A DNA stretch of 64,000 bases from the NCBI RefSeq assembly GCF_900343145.1, contig NZ_LT996886.1:310001-374000 (forward strand). The letters run 5' to 3'. The position numbers were made by a program, and so were the translations under genes. Shown one piece after another: positions 52,059-62,472 of the stretch (positions are counted from its first letter, which is position 1; each line of letters begins with the position of its first letter). This DNA is from Tessaracoccus timonensis (lineage in GTDB: Bacteria; Actinomycetota; Actinomycetes; Propionibacteriales; Propionibacteriaceae). The notes below the pieces were generated by a model. That model ran no database searches. It saw nothing but the letters and a program-made list of their open reading frames with translations, and was not told the origin of the DNA.

Positions 52059-52358
52059 TCAGAACTTCATGAGGTTCGCGTCATCGACCGAAGCCGAGCG
52101 ACGCGTCCTATAGACGGCAACGATGATGGCGAGGCCAACCACGACCTCAGCGGCGGCGACGACCATCACGAAGAAGGCCGCCATCTGCCCCTCGAGGCCG
52201 CCGTGCTGGCGGGCGAACGCGACGAACGCGAGGTTCGCGGCGTTCAGCATGAGCTCGATCGACATGAACGCAATGATCGCGTTACGGCGCAGCAGGAATC
52301 CTGCTACTCCGACCGTGAACAAAATCGCGGAAAGCACGAGCAGTGATGCGGTGGTCAT
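52059..52358 (-). CDS. nuoK: NADH-quinone oxidoreductase subunit K
   Basis: The 99-residue, three-helix subunit has the two buried Glu residues of the proton path ([13 protein letters not shown] and [12 protein letters not shown]). Length is standard. The ATG overlaps the nuoJ stop (ATGA). Confidence 0.98.
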   Translation of the reverse strand: MTTASLLVLSAILFTVGVAGFLLRRNAIIAFMSIELMLNAANLAFVAFARQHGGLEGQMAAFFVMVVAAAEVVVGLAIIVAVYRTRRSASVDDANLMKF

Positions 52359-53170
52359 GCCTGGCCTCCTTCGATGTCGGCGCGAGCGGATTCGATGGCC
52401 TTGCGGACCTCGTCGGTGGGTGCGCGCAGCTGGTCGACGTCGACGGCGATGCCGCGGTCGAGCAGCGTCTGCGAGAGCGAGGTCTCGGCGACGGAGCCGT
52501 CAGGCAGCAGCGCCGGGGACGCGATCGAGTTGTGGCGCGCGTACACACCGGAGCTGGGCCGGGGCCCGGGGTGAGCGCCTTCCTTCGCGTAGGCCTTGGT
52601 GCGCTCGGTAGCGGAACCCCACTGGCTGACCTTCTTCTTCAGCTCGTCGCCGTGGGTCAGAATGAGTGCGCCCATCGGGGCGACGATGAGCAGCGCGGCA
52701 GCGAGCTCGAACACGATCACATAGTCGTGGAAGACGAGCTTGGCGAGGCCCTCAACGTTGCCGATCTGGTTGGCGGTCGCCAGCCCAGCGGGTTCCCCGA
52801 AGGTTGCCAGCTGTCCGACCACCGCGATGATCAGGATGCCGAACCCGAGCGAGGCGACGATCGACGCGGCGCGGTGGCCCTTGATGGTTTCCACCAGCGA
52901 ATCGGTGCTGTGCACGCCGATGATCATCACGACGAACACGAACAGCATCAAGATGGCGCCCGTGTAGACGATGATCTGCGCGACGAACAGGAAGGGGGCG
53001 TCCAGCGCACCGTAGAGCACAGCCAGCCCGATCATGACGCCGGCCATGCACACTGCTGAGTGCACCGGCTTGCGGGAGACAATGAATCCCAGAGCGCAGG
53101 CCACCATGATCGGCGCTGCGATCCAGAAGGCCACATCCGATGCCGTGGCCAAGGGAATGAAGGTCGTCAT
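52355..53170 (-). CDS. nuoJ: NADH-quinone oxidoreductase subunit J
   Basis: The 271-residue membrane subunit has five helices in the first ~175 residues, including [18 protein letters not shown] with the pi-bulge region. A long polar C-terminal tail (~90 residues) is absent in E. coli but common in actinobacteria. It overlaps nuoI (ATGA) and nuoK. Confidence 0.97.
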   Translation of the reverse strand: MTTFIPLATASDVAFWIAAPIMVACALGFIVSRKPVHSAVCMAGVMIGLAVLYGALDAPFLFVAQIIVYTGAILMLFVFVVMIIGVHSTDSLVETIKGHRAASIVASLGFGILIIAVVGQLATFGEPAGLATANQIGNVEGLAKLVFHDYVIVFELAAALLIVAPMGALILTHGDELKKKVSQWGSATERTKAYAKEGAHPGPRPSSGVYARHNSIASPALLPDGSVAETSLSQTLLDRGIAVDVDQLRAPTDEVRKAIESARADIEGGQA

Positions 53171-53721
53171 TCAACCGCTCCTTGGGTGGTGGCGCTGCGG
53201 GTATCCAGCTCTCCGGTGGCGGGGAGTCCGGCGTAGTAGTCGTCCTCGTCGTCGCCGAGTCGACGCGGGTGCGGCGGCTCTTCCATACCGGGCAGCAGCG
53301 GTGCGAGCAGCTGGTGCTTCTCGTAGATGAGGCTCTCGCGCGTCTTGTCGGCGAGCTTCCACGTGTTCGTCATGGTCAGCGCCCGTGTGGGGCACGCCTC
53401 GATGCACAGGCCGCAGAAAATGCAGCGCAGGTAGTTGATCTGGTAGACGTGCCCGTAGCGTTCGCCGGGCGAGAACCGCTCGTCTTCCGTGTTGTCTGCA
53501 CCCTCGACGTAGATGGCGTCTGCCGGGCACGCCCAGGCGCACAGCTCACAGCCGACGCACTTCTCCAGCCCGTCGGGCCAGCGGTTCAGCTGGTGGCGTC
53601 CGTGGAAGCGCGGCTGCAGTACCTTCTCAGGATCCTTGTGCGGGTAGTCCTGGGTGAAGGTCTTGCGGAAGATCGTCTTGAATGTGATGCCAAATCCGGC
53701 CCACTCATCGGTGAATCCCAT
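53167..53721 (-). CDS. nuoI: NADH-quinone oxidoreductase subunit I
   Basis: The 184-residue subunit carries clusters N6a and N6b through [12 protein letters not shown] and [12 protein letters not shown], with the NuoI-specific [14 protein letters not shown] upstream. It connects the hydrophilic arm to NuoB. The C-terminus is extended. Its ATG shares a base with the nuoH stop. A shorter paralogue lies at 32849-33163. Confidence 0.98.
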   Translation of the reverse strand: MGFTDEWAGFGITFKTIFRKTFTQDYPHKDPEKVLQPRFHGRHQLNRWPDGLEKCVGCELCAWACPADAIYVEGADNTEDERFSPGERYGHVYQINYLRCIFCGLCIEACPTRALTMTNTWKLADKTRESLIYEKHQLLAPLLPGMEEPPHPRRLGDDEDDYYAGLPATGELDTRSATTQGAVE

Positions 53722-55055
53722 CAGGCGTCCTTCCCAGTCGTCTCGGTGTCTGCGTCGTCCTCGTCGTCGGTGGCTCCGACGACGACACCCGCGAGCTCAG
53801 GCAGCACCTGGCCCTTGCGCGGCGGCACAGGATAGCCGCCCGCGAACGGATCGAATACCTCGGGGTGCTCCGGTTCGGGTTCGGGCGTGGGCTCGAGATC
53901 GTCGCGACGCTTCGAGGCGAGGAGCCAGAACCCGCCGATGGCGACCAGTACGCCGGTGAGCGCGGAGGCCTGCGGGAAGAGCATCACGAGTACGAGGTAG
54001 ACCAGCACGATCTCGATGAGGTACTTCCAGCCGAGGTTCATGAACTGGTCGTAGCGGAAACGCCAGGTTGCGCCGCGCAGCCACATGAAGAAGCTGAAGA
54101 CGAGCTGTACCTTGATGACGAACGAGAGCACGCCCCACCAGCCCGGATCAGCGAGGCCCGGGATGAGGTTGAGCGGCCATGGCATGAGGTAGCCGCCCAG
54201 GAAGAGCGTGACGCACATCGCCGACACCGTGAGCATGTTGATGTACTCCGCGAGGAAGAACATCGCGTAGCGGAAGCCGGAGTAGTCGGTCATGAATCCC
54301 GACACCAGCTCCGACTCACACTCGGGCAGGTCAAACGGTGCGCGGTTGGTTTCGCCCACCATGGAGATCACGTACACCACGAAGCATGGGAACAGCAGGA
54401 AGAAGTACCAGCCGGTGATGTGGTGGTTGCCGTCCATGAACAGCTGGTTCGTGAACGGAATCGCGAAGGGAATCGGCTGGTTCTGCGCCTCGACGATCTC
54501 CCACGTGGACATCGAGCCGGAGCGCATCAGCACACCGACGATCGCCAGACCCATCGCGAGTTCGTAGGAGATCATCTGCGCAGCCGAGCGGATGGAGCCG
54601 AGGAACGAGTAGGAGTTCGACGACGCCCAACCCGCGAGCACGACGCCGTAGATACCGATAGACGCGATCGCCATGACGAACAGCGCCGCCACTGGAAGGT
54701 CGGTGAGCTGGAGCCTCGTCTCGACGCCGAACATCGTGACCTCACCGGCGAAGGGAATCACGGCCCAGCCGGTGAAACAGGCGAAGCCAGCGAGGATCGG
54801 TGCGAGGTTGAAGATGAACGCGTCGGTGTTTGCCGGGCGGTAGTCTTCCTTGAAGATCAGCTTGGCGCCGTCGCCGAGCGCCTGCCCCAAACCGAACGGG
54901 CCGTTCATCACTGGGCCGATGCGGTTCTGCATCTTGCCCAGCAGACGCCGCTCGTACCACACGTTGAAGATGGTCCAGACCAGCAGCACTACGAACAGCA
55001 GCAGGATCTTGACCACGGTCAACCAGAACGGGTCGTAGAAGAAGACGGGATTCAT
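53721..55055 (-). CDS. nuoH: NADH-quinone oxidoreductase subunit H
   Basis: The start is ATG 55055 ([19 protein letters not shown]), overlapping the nuoG stop by ATGA. The 444-residue, eight-helix subunit links the two arms and forms the quinone entry. Blocks include [32 protein letters not shown] and [20 protein letters not shown]. The ~80-residue acidic C-terminal extension is an actinobacterial feature. Confidence 0.98.
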   Translation of the reverse strand: MNPVFFYDPFWLTVVKILLLFVVLLVWTIFNVWYERRLLGKMQNRIGPVMNGPFGLGQALGDGAKLIFKEDYRPANTDAFIFNLAPILAGFACFTGWAVIPFAGEVTMFGVETRLQLTDLPVAALFVMAIASIGIYGVVLAGWASSNSYSFLGSIRSAAQMISYELAMGLAIVGVLMRSGSMSTWEIVEAQNQPIPFAIPFTNQLFMDGNHHITGWYFFLLFPCFVVYVISMVGETNRAPFDLPECESELVSGFMTDYSGFRYAMFFLAEYINMLTVSAMCVTLFLGGYLMPWPLNLIPGLADPGWWGVLSFVIKVQLVFSFFMWLRGATWRFRYDQFMNLGWKYLIEIVLVYLVLVMLFPQASALTGVLVAIGGFWLLASKRRDDLEPTPEPEPEHPEVFDPFAGGYPVPPRKGQVLPELAGVVVGATDDEDDADTETTGKDA

Positions 55056-57442
55056 GCCATTGCTCCCTCGTTGATCGTGACGGCGGTCACCGTCACGGGT
55101 GTGCCGGGCAGCGCCGCGAGACGGCCGCCCCCCGGATTCAGCGGCGCCCACACAACGTCGTCGACCATGCCGCGCACCACCTCGACGGGCAGCACCTGCT
55201 CGCGCCCGTCGCATTCGATGCGGGCGTGAGTAGTGAGGCCGAGGCGCTCAGCCGTGGCGGCGGAGACGCGTGCGACGGCGGGGCGAGCGGTCTTGCGCAG
55301 CGCGACCTCGTGGTCGTTACCGCGCGAAGCATCCAGCAGCTCACGCCAGCCGGCGAACAGGACGCCGTCGGCCTTCGTGGCAGGGGCGCACTGCGGTGCG
55401 GAGGCGCGAGCGCCTTCCCAGTCCTGCAGTTCCTGGAAGCTCGCCCAGGCGGACGCAGTCGTGCGAACGCCCAAGTCGGAGCCCAGTGCGTCCGACAGGG
55501 CGGCGAGGATGCGCAGGTCGGTCATCGGTGAGTGTGTCGACGACGTCACCAGTCCGATCGGCAGCTCGCGGCCTTCCCAGTTCAGGAAGTGGCCGCTCTG
55601 CTCCTCCACCAGTGCGGCGGGGAACACGACGTCAGCGCGCTCCGTCACCTCGGAGGGGCGCTGCTCGATGCTCACGACGAACTCCGCGGCCTCGAGTGCC
55701 GCCAGCGCGGCGGCCGGATCGGCCATGTCGCCCGGCTCGACGCCGGCCACGACGAGCGCCTTCAGCGTGCCCTGCTGCACAGCGTCGAACTGCTGCTGCG
55801 CGTTCAGCCCTTCGGCTTCCGGCAGCGCGTCGACGTCCCAGGCGGCAGCGACGTCGACGCGGGCTCCCGCGTCGGAGACCTGCCGGCCCCCCGGCAGCAA
55901 ACCAGGCAGACAGCCTGCATCGAGCGCGCCTCGGTCGCCTGCACGCCGCGGCATCCACGCCAGGTGGGCGCCGGATGCGTCGGCGATCCGGGTGGCGGTG
56001 CTGAGCAGACCGGGCACGGTGGCTGCCCGCTCCCCCACCATGATGATGGTGCTGTCGTCGAGATTCTCCAGCACCTCCAGCGCTGCAACCTCGTCGCCAG
56101 GAGCGGTCGGGATCAACGTCGCGGACAGCTTGTCGGAGCCCTTCGACGCGAACGGCGCGATCACCTGCACCTTGAGGTGTTGCTTCCGCACCGCCTTGCG
56201 CAAGCGCAGGAAGGCGATGGGCATCTCATCCTCGGGCTCGAAGGCGACGAGGATCACGGTGCTCGCCTGTTCCACGTCGGCCCAGCTGACCTGGGTGCGC
56301 CCAGCGACGCGGGCTGCCAGGAATACTGCTTCCTCGTCGGAGGACGGGCGGGAGCGGAAATCGATGTTGTTCGTGCCCAGAACGGCGCGTGCGAAGCGCG
56401 AGTAGCCGAGCGCATTCTCGACGCTGAGGCGTCCACCGGTTTGTACACCGACGGCGTCGCCGGCCTGCTTGAGGCCTGCCACCGCAGCATCGATGGCTTC
56501 CGGCCACGAGGCGGGACGCAGCACCCCGTTCTCACGTACGAGCGGGTGGGTGAGGCGATCTTCGCGGGCGTAGACGAAGCCGAAGCGGCCCTTGTCGCAG
56601 CTCCATTCCTCGTTGACCGCCGGGTTATTGCCGGCGAGGCGACGCTTCACCTGATGGTGACGGTGGTCGACACGCAGTTCACAACCGGCAGCGCAGTGCT
56701 CGCAGGTGCTCGTCGTCGACACGAGATCGAACGGGCGAGCCTGGAAGCGATACGCCGCCGAGGTGAGCGCGCCGACCGGGCAGATCTGCACGACGTTGCC
56801 GGAGAAGTAGGAATCGAACGGCTTGGTGTCGTCGATTGCGATCTGGCTGACCGCACCACGCTCGGAGAGGTGGATAAGCGGGTCGCCCGCAATCTGATCT
56901 GCGAAACGGGTGCAGCGCTGGCAGAGGATGCAGCGCTCGCGGTCCAGCAGGATCTGGGCGGAGAGGTTGATGGGCTTCGGGTAGGTGCGCTTGGCGAGGC
57001 CGTAGCGCGACTCCCCCGTGCCGTGGCTGAGTGACTGGTTCTGCAGCGGGCATTCGCCGCCCTTGTCGCAGATGGGGCAGTCGAGCGGGTGGTTGATGAG
57101 CAGGAATTCCATCTGCCCCTGCTGCGCCTTCTCGGCGACGGCGGAGGTGACCTGCGTCTTCACCACCATGCCTTCAGCCACCGGCATGGTGCAGGCGGGC
57201 TGGGGCTTCGGGAAGCCGCGGCCATTGCCGGCGTCCGGAATATCGACGAGGCACTGGCGGCAGGCGCCTGCCGGATCGAGCAGCGGGTGGTCGCAGAAGC
57301 GAGGGATGTTCGTGCCGATGCTCTCCGCCGCGCGGATGATGAGGGTTCCCTTCGGCACGCTGACCGACACACCGTCGATGGTGCACGTGGTGAGTTCCTC
57401 CGGCGGCAACACCTGGGCTGCGCTCTTGGCGTCGACGCTCAT
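55052..57442 (-). CDS. nuoG: NADH-quinone oxidoreductase subunit G
   Basis: The 796-residue iron-sulfur subunit starts with a 2Fe-2S ferredoxin domain (IPRFCDHPLLDPAGACRQCL), then HPLDCPICDKGGECPLQ, CILCQRCTRFADQIAG and a CEHCAAGCELRVD molybdopterin-oxidoreductase-type motif, ending in an inactive molybdopterin-like domain. It carries electrons from NuoEF to NuoI. The start overlaps the nuoF stop (ATGA). Confidence 0.98.
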   Translation of the reverse strand: MSVDAKSAAQVLPPEELTTCTIDGVSVSVPKGTLIIRAAESIGTNIPRFCDHPLLDPAGACRQCLVDIPDAGNGRGFPKPQPACTMPVAEGMVVKTQVTSAVAEKAQQGQMEFLLINHPLDCPICDKGGECPLQNQSLSHGTGESRYGLAKRTYPKPINLSAQILLDRERCILCQRCTRFADQIAGDPLIHLSERGAVSQIAIDDTKPFDSYFSGNVVQICPVGALTSAAYRFQARPFDLVSTTSTCEHCAAGCELRVDHRHHQVKRRLAGNNPAVNEEWSCDKGRFGFVYAREDRLTHPLVRENGVLRPASWPEAIDAAVAGLKQAGDAVGVQTGGRLSVENALGYSRFARAVLGTNNIDFRSRPSSDEEAVFLAARVAGRTQVSWADVEQASTVILVAFEPEDEMPIAFLRLRKAVRKQHLKVQVIAPFASKGSDKLSATLIPTAPGDEVAALEVLENLDDSTIIMVGERAATVPGLLSTATRIADASGAHLAWMPRRAGDRGALDAGCLPGLLPGGRQVSDAGARVDVAAAWDVDALPEAEGLNAQQQFDAVQQGTLKALVVAGVEPGDMADPAAALAALEAAEFVVSIEQRPSEVTERADVVFPAALVEEQSGHFLNWEGRELPIGLVTSSTHSPMTDLRILAALSDALGSDLGVRTTASAWASFQELQDWEGARASAPQCAPATKADGVLFAGWRELLDASRGNDHEVALRKTARPAVARVSAATAERLGLTTHARIECDGREQVLPVEVVRGMVDDVVWAPLNPGGGRLAALPGTPVTVTAVTINEGAMA

Positions 57443-58752
57443 CGCGTGGCTCCTTCCTTGGCGAAGATGGCGCTCTTCTCGTAGGGGAAGAGTTCCCGTG
57501 CAGACGTGTGGTAGCCCTGCTCGAACTCCTCACGGAAGTGCGTGACGGCGCTGCGAACGGCTGCGACGGCGCCGTCGGCGAGTGCGCAGAACGAGCGGCC
57601 GCCGATGTTCTCGCAGATGTCGAGCAGCTTGTCGACATCGCCTTCCTGTGCTTCGCCGCGCTCGAACGCCATCAGCAGCTGCACGAGCCACCACGTGCCC
57701 TCACGACACGGGGTGCACTTGCCGCAGCTTTCGTGCTTGTAGAACTCGACAAAGCGCAGCGTGGTGCGCACGATCGAGACGGTGTCGTCGAACACCTGCA
57801 ACGCCTTGGTGCCGAGCATGGTGCCGGCACCCGCCATGCCCTCGTAATCGAGCGGGAGGTCGAGGTGTTCGTCGGTGAGGATGGGCGTGGAAGAACCACC
57901 CGGGGTGAAGAACTTCAGCTTGTGGCCCTGGCGGATACCTCCGGAGAGATCGATGAGCTCCCGCATGGTGATGCCCATGGGTGCTTCGTACTGGCCCGGA
58001 TGGGTGACGTGCCCGGACACGGAGTACAGCGTGAAGCCCTTCGACTTCTCGGTGCCCATGGCCTGGAACCATTCCTTGCCGTTGGCGATGATGGATGGCA
58101 CAGATGCGATGGATTCGACGTTGTTCACCACCGTCGGCGACGCGTACAGGCCTGCGACGGCGGGGAACGGTGGGCGAAGTCGCGGCTGGCCGCGTCGGCC
58201 CTCGAGCGAATCCAGCAGCGCGGTTTCCTCACCGCAGATGTAGGCACCGGCTCCGGCGTGGACGATGATGTCCAGGTCGTAGCCGCTACCGAAGATGTTC
58301 TTGCCGAGGTAGCCCGCGTCGTAGGCTTCCTGCACGGCGGCCTGCAGGCGGCGAATGATGTGCACCACCTCGCCGCGGCAGTAGATGAATGCCTGGTGCG
58401 AGTTGAAGGCGAAGCAGGAAATGATGATGCCCTCCACCAGGGTGTGCGGGGAGGCCATCAGCAGCGGCATGTCCTTGCAGGTGCCGGGTTCCGACTCGTC
58501 GGCGTTGACGACGAGGTACTTCGGGTTCGGGTTGTCCTGCGGCACGAAGCTCCACTTCATGCCCGTGGGGAAGCCAGCGCCGCCACGGCCGCGCAGACCC
58601 GCGTCCTTCACCAGGGTGATGATGTCGGAGGGCTGCATGCCCAGCGCCTTGCGAGCGGCCTGGTAGCCGCCCGTCGACTCGTACTCGGCGAGCTTCCACG
58701 ACCGCTCCTTGCCCCAGTGGGCGGAGAGTACCGGGGTGAGTGTGTCGGTCAC
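57439..58752 (-). CDS. nuoF: NADH-quinone oxidoreductase subunit F
   Basis: The 437-residue flavoprotein binds NADH, FMN and a [4Fe-4S] cluster. GRGGAGFPTGMKWSF and the GAGAYICGEETALLDSLEG loop form the FMN/NADH site. ESCGKCTPCREGTWW supplies cluster cysteines. The GTG start overlaps the nuoE stop (GTGA). Confidence 0.98.
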   Translation of the reverse strand: MTDTLTPVLSAHWGKERSWKLAEYESTGGYQAARKALGMQPSDIITLVKDAGLRGRGGAGFPTGMKWSFVPQDNPNPKYLVVNADESEPGTCKDMPLLMASPHTLVEGIIISCFAFNSHQAFIYCRGEVVHIIRRLQAAVQEAYDAGYLGKNIFGSGYDLDIIVHAGAGAYICGEETALLDSLEGRRGQPRLRPPFPAVAGLYASPTVVNNVESIASVPSIIANGKEWFQAMGTEKSKGFTLYSVSGHVTHPGQYEAPMGITMRELIDLSGGIRQGHKLKFFTPGGSSTPILTDEHLDLPLDYEGMAGAGTMLGTKALQVFDDTVSIVRTTLRFVEFYKHESCGKCTPCREGTWWLVQLLMAFERGEAQEGDVDKLLDICENIGGRSFCALADGAVAAVRSAVTHFREEFEQGYHTSARELFPYEKSAIFAKEGATR

Positions 58753-59495
58753 TTCGCGTCCTCCTCAGCTGCGGGCGGCTCAGGCAGATTGTTCGGGTCG
58801 GGGGCGGTCCAGCCGCGCTCCCGGGCGATCTCGACGCCGCGCAGCGACGCGTGGCCAGCGGAGGGCCCTTCGTCGACGCGCCCGTCGGGGAATCCGGCAA
58901 GCACGCGCTCGGTGTCCTTCCAGCAGGTGATGGCCGCGCCGCGCGAGGAGCAGATGGGCTTGTCGTTGCTCAGTGCGTCGAGCAGCTCTGCGGTTTTCTC
59001 CGGGTCCATGTTGTCGAAGAATTCCCAGTTGACCATCATGACCGGCGCGTAGTCGCACGCCGCGTTGCACTCCAGGCGCTCGAGCGAGATCTGGCCGTCT
59101 TCGGTGGTCTGGCCCTCGTCGATGCCGAGGGTGTCCTTCACCTGTTCAAGCAGGATGTCGCCGCCCATCACCGCGCACAGCGACGTGGTGCACACACCCA
59201 GGTGATGCTTACCCGCCGGGCGACGCTTGTACATGGTGTAGAAGGTGGCCACGCCGGACACCTGTGCTGCGGAGATGCCGAGCACCTCGGCACACGCTTC
59301 GACACCGCGGGGGCTGATGCGACCGTCGACCGACTGCACCAAGTGCAGCATCGGCAGGAGCGCCGAGCGCGGCTCAGGGTAGCGGTCGGCGATCTCCTGC
59401 AGCTCGTGCATGGTGACGTCGTCGATGTTCGTTGACGTGTCGGAGTAGTCAATCGTGCCCGAATCCGCGAAGTGCGTCTTGAACTCACCACTCAT
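58749..59495 (-). CDS. nuoE: NADH-quinone oxidoreductase subunit E
   Basis: The 248-residue thioredoxin-fold subunit binds the N1a 2Fe-2S cluster with Cys in [12 protein letters not shown] and [31 protein letters not shown] is the usual N-terminal block. A ~70-residue C-terminal extension ([20 protein letters not shown]) is typical of actinobacteria. ATGA overlap with nuoD. Confidence 0.98.
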   Translation of the reverse strand: MSGEFKTHFADSGTIDYSDTSTNIDDVTMHELQEIADRYPEPRSALLPMLHLVQSVDGRISPRGVEACAEVLGISAAQVSGVATFYTMYKRRPAGKHHLGVCTTSLCAVMGGDILLEQVKDTLGIDEGQTTEDGQISLERLECNAACDYAPVMMVNWEFFDNMDPEKTAELLDALSNDKPICSSRGAAITCWKDTERVLAGFPDGRVDEGPSAGHASLRGVEIARERGWTAPDPNNLPEPPAAEEDAK

Positions 59496-60826
59496 CGGTC
59501 AACACCTCCAAGAACTGGGTCGATGCTTGCCAGGGCGACGACGACGTCGGACATCATGCCGCCCTCGCACATGTAGGGGATGGATTGCAGGTGGTGGAAT
59601 CCAGGGTCGCGCATGTGCACGCGGTAGGGTTTGGGCCCGCCGTCGGAGACGACGTGGCAGCCAAGCTCTCCCTTGGGGGATTCGATGGCCATGTACGCCT
59701 GGCCGGCAGGCACCTTGAAGCCCTCGGTGACGATCTTGAAGTGGTGAATGAGCGCTTCCATCGAGCCCGTCATGATGTGCTTGATGTGCTCGTTCGAGTT
59801 GCCCTGACCGTCGGCTCCGATGCTGAGCTGTGCGGGCCAGGCGATCTTCTTGTCTTCCACCATCACGGGCTGGCCCTGCGTCTTCTCCAGACGCTCGAGG
59901 CACTGTTCGACGATCTTGAGCGACTGCCAGGTCTCGTCGAGACGCACGCGGAAGGCGCCGTAGGAGTCGTCGCCCGTCCAGGTGACGACGTCGAAGTCGT
60001 AGGTTTCGTAGCCGCAGTAGGGCTGCTTCTTGCGCAGGTCCCACTCGTAGCCCGTAGCGCGCAGACGCGGCCCGGTGACGCCGAGCATCATCGCGCCCGT
60101 CAGGTCGATACGGGCGATGTCCTTCATGCGGCCGATGAAGATGGGGTTCTCGTTACAGAAGCCTGCGTACTCGGGCAGGTGCTTGTGCAGCCAGTCGATG
60201 ACGCTGCGAAGGTGGTCGAGCCCTCCCTCGGGCAGGTCGTTCGCGACGCCGCCAGGGCGGATGAACGCGTGGTTCATGCGCAGACCGGTGAGCGCTTCGA
60301 AGAAGTCGAGGATCACTTCGCGCTCACGGAACCCGATGGACATGACCGTCGTCGAGCCAATCTCCATGCCGCCCGTACCGATGGCCACGAGGTGCGATGC
60401 GATACGGCACAGCTCCATCACGAGCACGCGAATCACTTGCGCGCGTTCAGGGATGTCGTCGGTGATGTCGAGGAGCTTCTCGACCGCCATGCAGTACACG
60501 GCTTCGTTGAACAGCGGGGCGACGTAGTCCATGCGCGTCATGTAGGTGACGGCCTGGGTCCACGTCTTGAACTCGGCGTTCTTCTCGATACCTGTGTGGA
60601 GGAAGCCGATGCCGGGGCGGATCGAGGTGACAGTCTCACCCTCCATCTCCAGCAGGAGGCGCAACACACCGTGGGTGGACGGGTGCGAGGGGCCCATGTT
60701 GATGACGATGGTCTCGTCACTGCGCTCGGCCTGTTCTGCGACGATCTCTTCCCAGTCGCCACCCTGGGCGTAGTAGGCGTGATCGGCTGGCTTCTCGCCG
60801 GGGGCCGCGTAAACGTCCTGACTCAC
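59492..60826 (-). CDS. nuoD: NADH-quinone oxidoreductase subunit D
   Basis: I start at GTG 60826, six bases after AAGGAG and overlapping the nuoC stop (GTGA). The longer open frame upstream is a shadow of nuoC. The 444-residue 49-kDa subunit forms the quinone pocket with Nuo[21 protein letters not shown] (quinone-site His), [13 protein letters not shown] and [20 protein letters not shown]. The C-terminus [10 protein letters not shown] is canonical. Confidence 0.98.
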   Translation of the reverse strand: MSQDVYAAPGEKPADHAYYAQGGDWEEIVAEQAERSDETIVINMGPSHPSTHGVLRLLLEMEGETVTSIRPGIGFLHTGIEKNAEFKTWTQAVTYMTRMDYVAPLFNEAVYCMAVEKLLDITDDIPERAQVIRVLVMELCRIASHLVAIGTGGMEIGSTTVMSIGFREREVILDFFEALTGLRMNHAFIRPGGVANDLPEGGLDHLRSVIDWLHKHLPEYAGFCNENPIFIGRMKDIARIDLTGAMMLGVTGPRLRATGYEWDLRKKQPYCGYETYDFDVVTWTGDDSYGAFRVRLDETWQSLKIVEQCLERLEKTQGQPVMVEDKKIAWPAQLSIGADGQGNSNEHIKHIMTGSMEALIHHFKIVTEGFKVPAGQAYMAIESPKGELGCHVVSDGGPKPYRVHMRDPGFHHLQSIPYMCEGGMMSDVVVALASIDPVLGGVDR

Positions 60827-61512
60827 GAGTAGCTCCTTCGCGTATCCGGCGCCGGAACCTTGGCGCCCTTGTATTCGACGTCGATGCCGCCCAGCGGGTA
60901 ATCCTTGCGCTGCGGGTGGCCTTCCCAGTCGTCCGGCATCAGGATGCGGGTGAGGCCGGGGTGGCCGTCGAAGATGATGCCGAACATGTCCCACGTCTCG
61001 CGCTCGTCGTAGTCGGCCATCGGGTAGGTGGCGCACACCGAGGGGATGTGGGGATCGCCGTCGGGGCAGCTCACTTCGAGCCGGACGCGACGGTTGTGCG
61101 TGTAGCTGAGCAGGTGGTACACGGCGTGCAGCTCGGCACCGGTCTGCTGGGGGTAGTGCACGCCCGAGACGCTCATGATGACCTCGAAGCGCAGCCACGG
61201 ATCGTCGCGGAACGTGCGAGCCACCTTGGTGAGCTGTTCGCGCGGTACGTAGATGGTGAGTTCGCCGTTGTGGTAGAGCATCGGGAACTGCTCGGCCTCG
61301 GGCAGCGCGTCGACGGCGCGACGGTAAATCTCGTCGGCATCTGCATCATCAAATGGCGGCGTGGGAATGCCCGGCATGGAGATTTCTCGCACCAGACCGC
61401 CGTAGCCCGACGTATCGCCCGAGCCGCGCGACCACATGCCCTGTTTCGTCTCGAATACGGGCGCGCCCTTCGCGGGCTCTTGTGCGCGCTGCGGGATGTG
61501 CTCCTCGCTCAT
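60823..61512 (-). CDS. nuoC: NADH-quinone oxidoreductase subunit C
   Basis: The start is ATG 61512 ([16 protein letters not shown]), overlapping the nuoB stop by ATGA. The 229-residue 30-kDa subunit contains the signature [20 protein letters not shown] and [14 protein letters not shown]. It stabilises the NuoD-NuoB core. Confidence 0.98.
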   Translation of the reverse strand: MSEEHIPQRAQEPAKGAPVFETKQGMWSRGSGDTSGYGGLVREISMPGIPTPPFDDADADEIYRRAVDALPEAEQFPMLYHNGELTIYVPREQLTKVARTFRDDPWLRFEVIMSVSGVHYPQQTGAELHAVYHLLSYTHNRRVRLEVSCPDGDPHIPSVCATYPMADYDERETWDMFGIIFDGHPGLTRILMPDDWEGHPQRKDYPLGGIDVEYKGAKVPAPDTRRSYS

Positions 61513-62063
61513 CGCATGAGTCCCTTCTGCTCCACCTTGGCAGGCGCAGCCAATGCGGCCTGCTCGAGTTCTTCGATTTCCGCCGCGCGGTGGGCGCCCA
61601 TCTTCGTGTTCTTCCACACTTCTTCACGCAGTTTGAAGATGCCGTCGATCAGCTGATCGGGGCGGGGCGGGCAACCGGGGATGTACATGTCCACGGGGAG
61701 AAAGTGGTCGGCGCCCTGGATGATGGCGTAGTTGTTGAACATGCCGCCCGAGCTGGCGCAGGCGCCCATGGAAATCACCCACTTGGGGTTGGGCATCTGG
61801 TCGTAGATCTGGCGCAGCACCGGGGCCATCTTCTGGCTGACGCGGCCAGAGATGATGAGGAGGTCGGACTGACGTGGCGAGCGGAACACTTCCTGCCCCC
61901 AGCGGCCGGCGTCGAACCTCGGCGTGCCAAAGGCCATCATCTCAATAGCGCAGCACGCGAGGCCCATCGTCGCGGGCCACCACGACGTCTTACGCATCCA
62001 TCCTGCGATGGCTTCCACCGACGTCAGCAGGACGCCTGCCGGAATCTTATCTTCGAGACCCAT
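61509..62063 (-). CDS. nuoB: NADH-quinone oxidoreductase subunit B
   Basis: The 184-residue subunit carries terminal cluster N2: tandem Cys in [13 protein letters not shown], then [35 protein letters not shown] and [15 protein letters not shown]. It hands electrons to menaquinone. The gene starts 21 bases after nuoA. Confidence 0.99.
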   Translation of the reverse strand: MGLEDKIPAGVLLTSVEAIAGWMRKTSWWPATMGLACCAIEMMAFGTPRFDAGRWGQEVFRSPRQSDLLIISGRVSQKMAPVLRQIYDQMPNPKWVISMGACASSGGMFNNYAIIQGADHFLPVDMYIPGCPPRPDQLIDGIFKLREEVWKNTKMGAHRAAEIEELEQAALAAPAKVEQKGLMR

Positions 62064-62084
62064 TGCACAACTTCCTCTATCTGA

Positions 62085-62444
62085 TCAGTCCCAGTCCAGG
62101 CCCTTGCGGCGCAAGACGTAGAAGAATGCGACGAACACCAGCGCGATGAAAATCACCATCTGGATGACGACGAAGAAGTCCATCTGGTTGCGCGACACCG
62201 CGAAGGGGTACAGGAATACCACCTCGATGTCGAACACGATGAACAGCATGGCCGTGATGTAGTACTGCACCGGGAAGCGGCCACCGCCGGCAGGCTGCGG
62301 GGTGGGCTGGATGCCACACTCGAACGCATCATGCTTGGAGCGGTTGTAGCGCTTCGGGCCTACCACTGCGCTGAGCAGCATGGATACCACCACGAAACCC
62401 GTGGCCAACACCATCATTCCCACAATGGGGATGTAGGGGTTCAT
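62085..62444 (-). CDS. nuoA: NADH-quinone oxidoreductase subunit A
   Basis: I start at ATG 62444 (MNPYIPIVGMMVLATG), five bases after GAAGGAG. The 119-residue, three-helix subunit has DAFECGIQPT (the conserved loop Cys) and FIVFDIEVVFLYPFA. It is the first nuo gene, only 28 bases after the upstream flavoprotein gene, so both probably share a transcript. Confidence 0.98.
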   Translation of the reverse strand: MNPYIPIVGMMVLATGFVVVSMLLSAVVGPKRYNRSKHDAFECGIQPTPQPAGGGRFPVQYYITAMLFIVFDIEVVFLYPFAVSRNQMDFFVVIQMVIFIALVFVAFFYVLRRKGLDWD

Positions 62445-62472
62445 GCGGACTCCTTCACTCGATTGTTGTTGC

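Noticed and set aside
53865-55229. 454-codon plus-strand frame opposite nuoH, with similar ones at 48821-50113, 50380-51945, 55532-57034, 57508-59052 and 59585-60832
   Set aside because: All lie antisense to nuo genes, are rich in His, Arg and Glu as expected of shadows, and lack ribosome sites.
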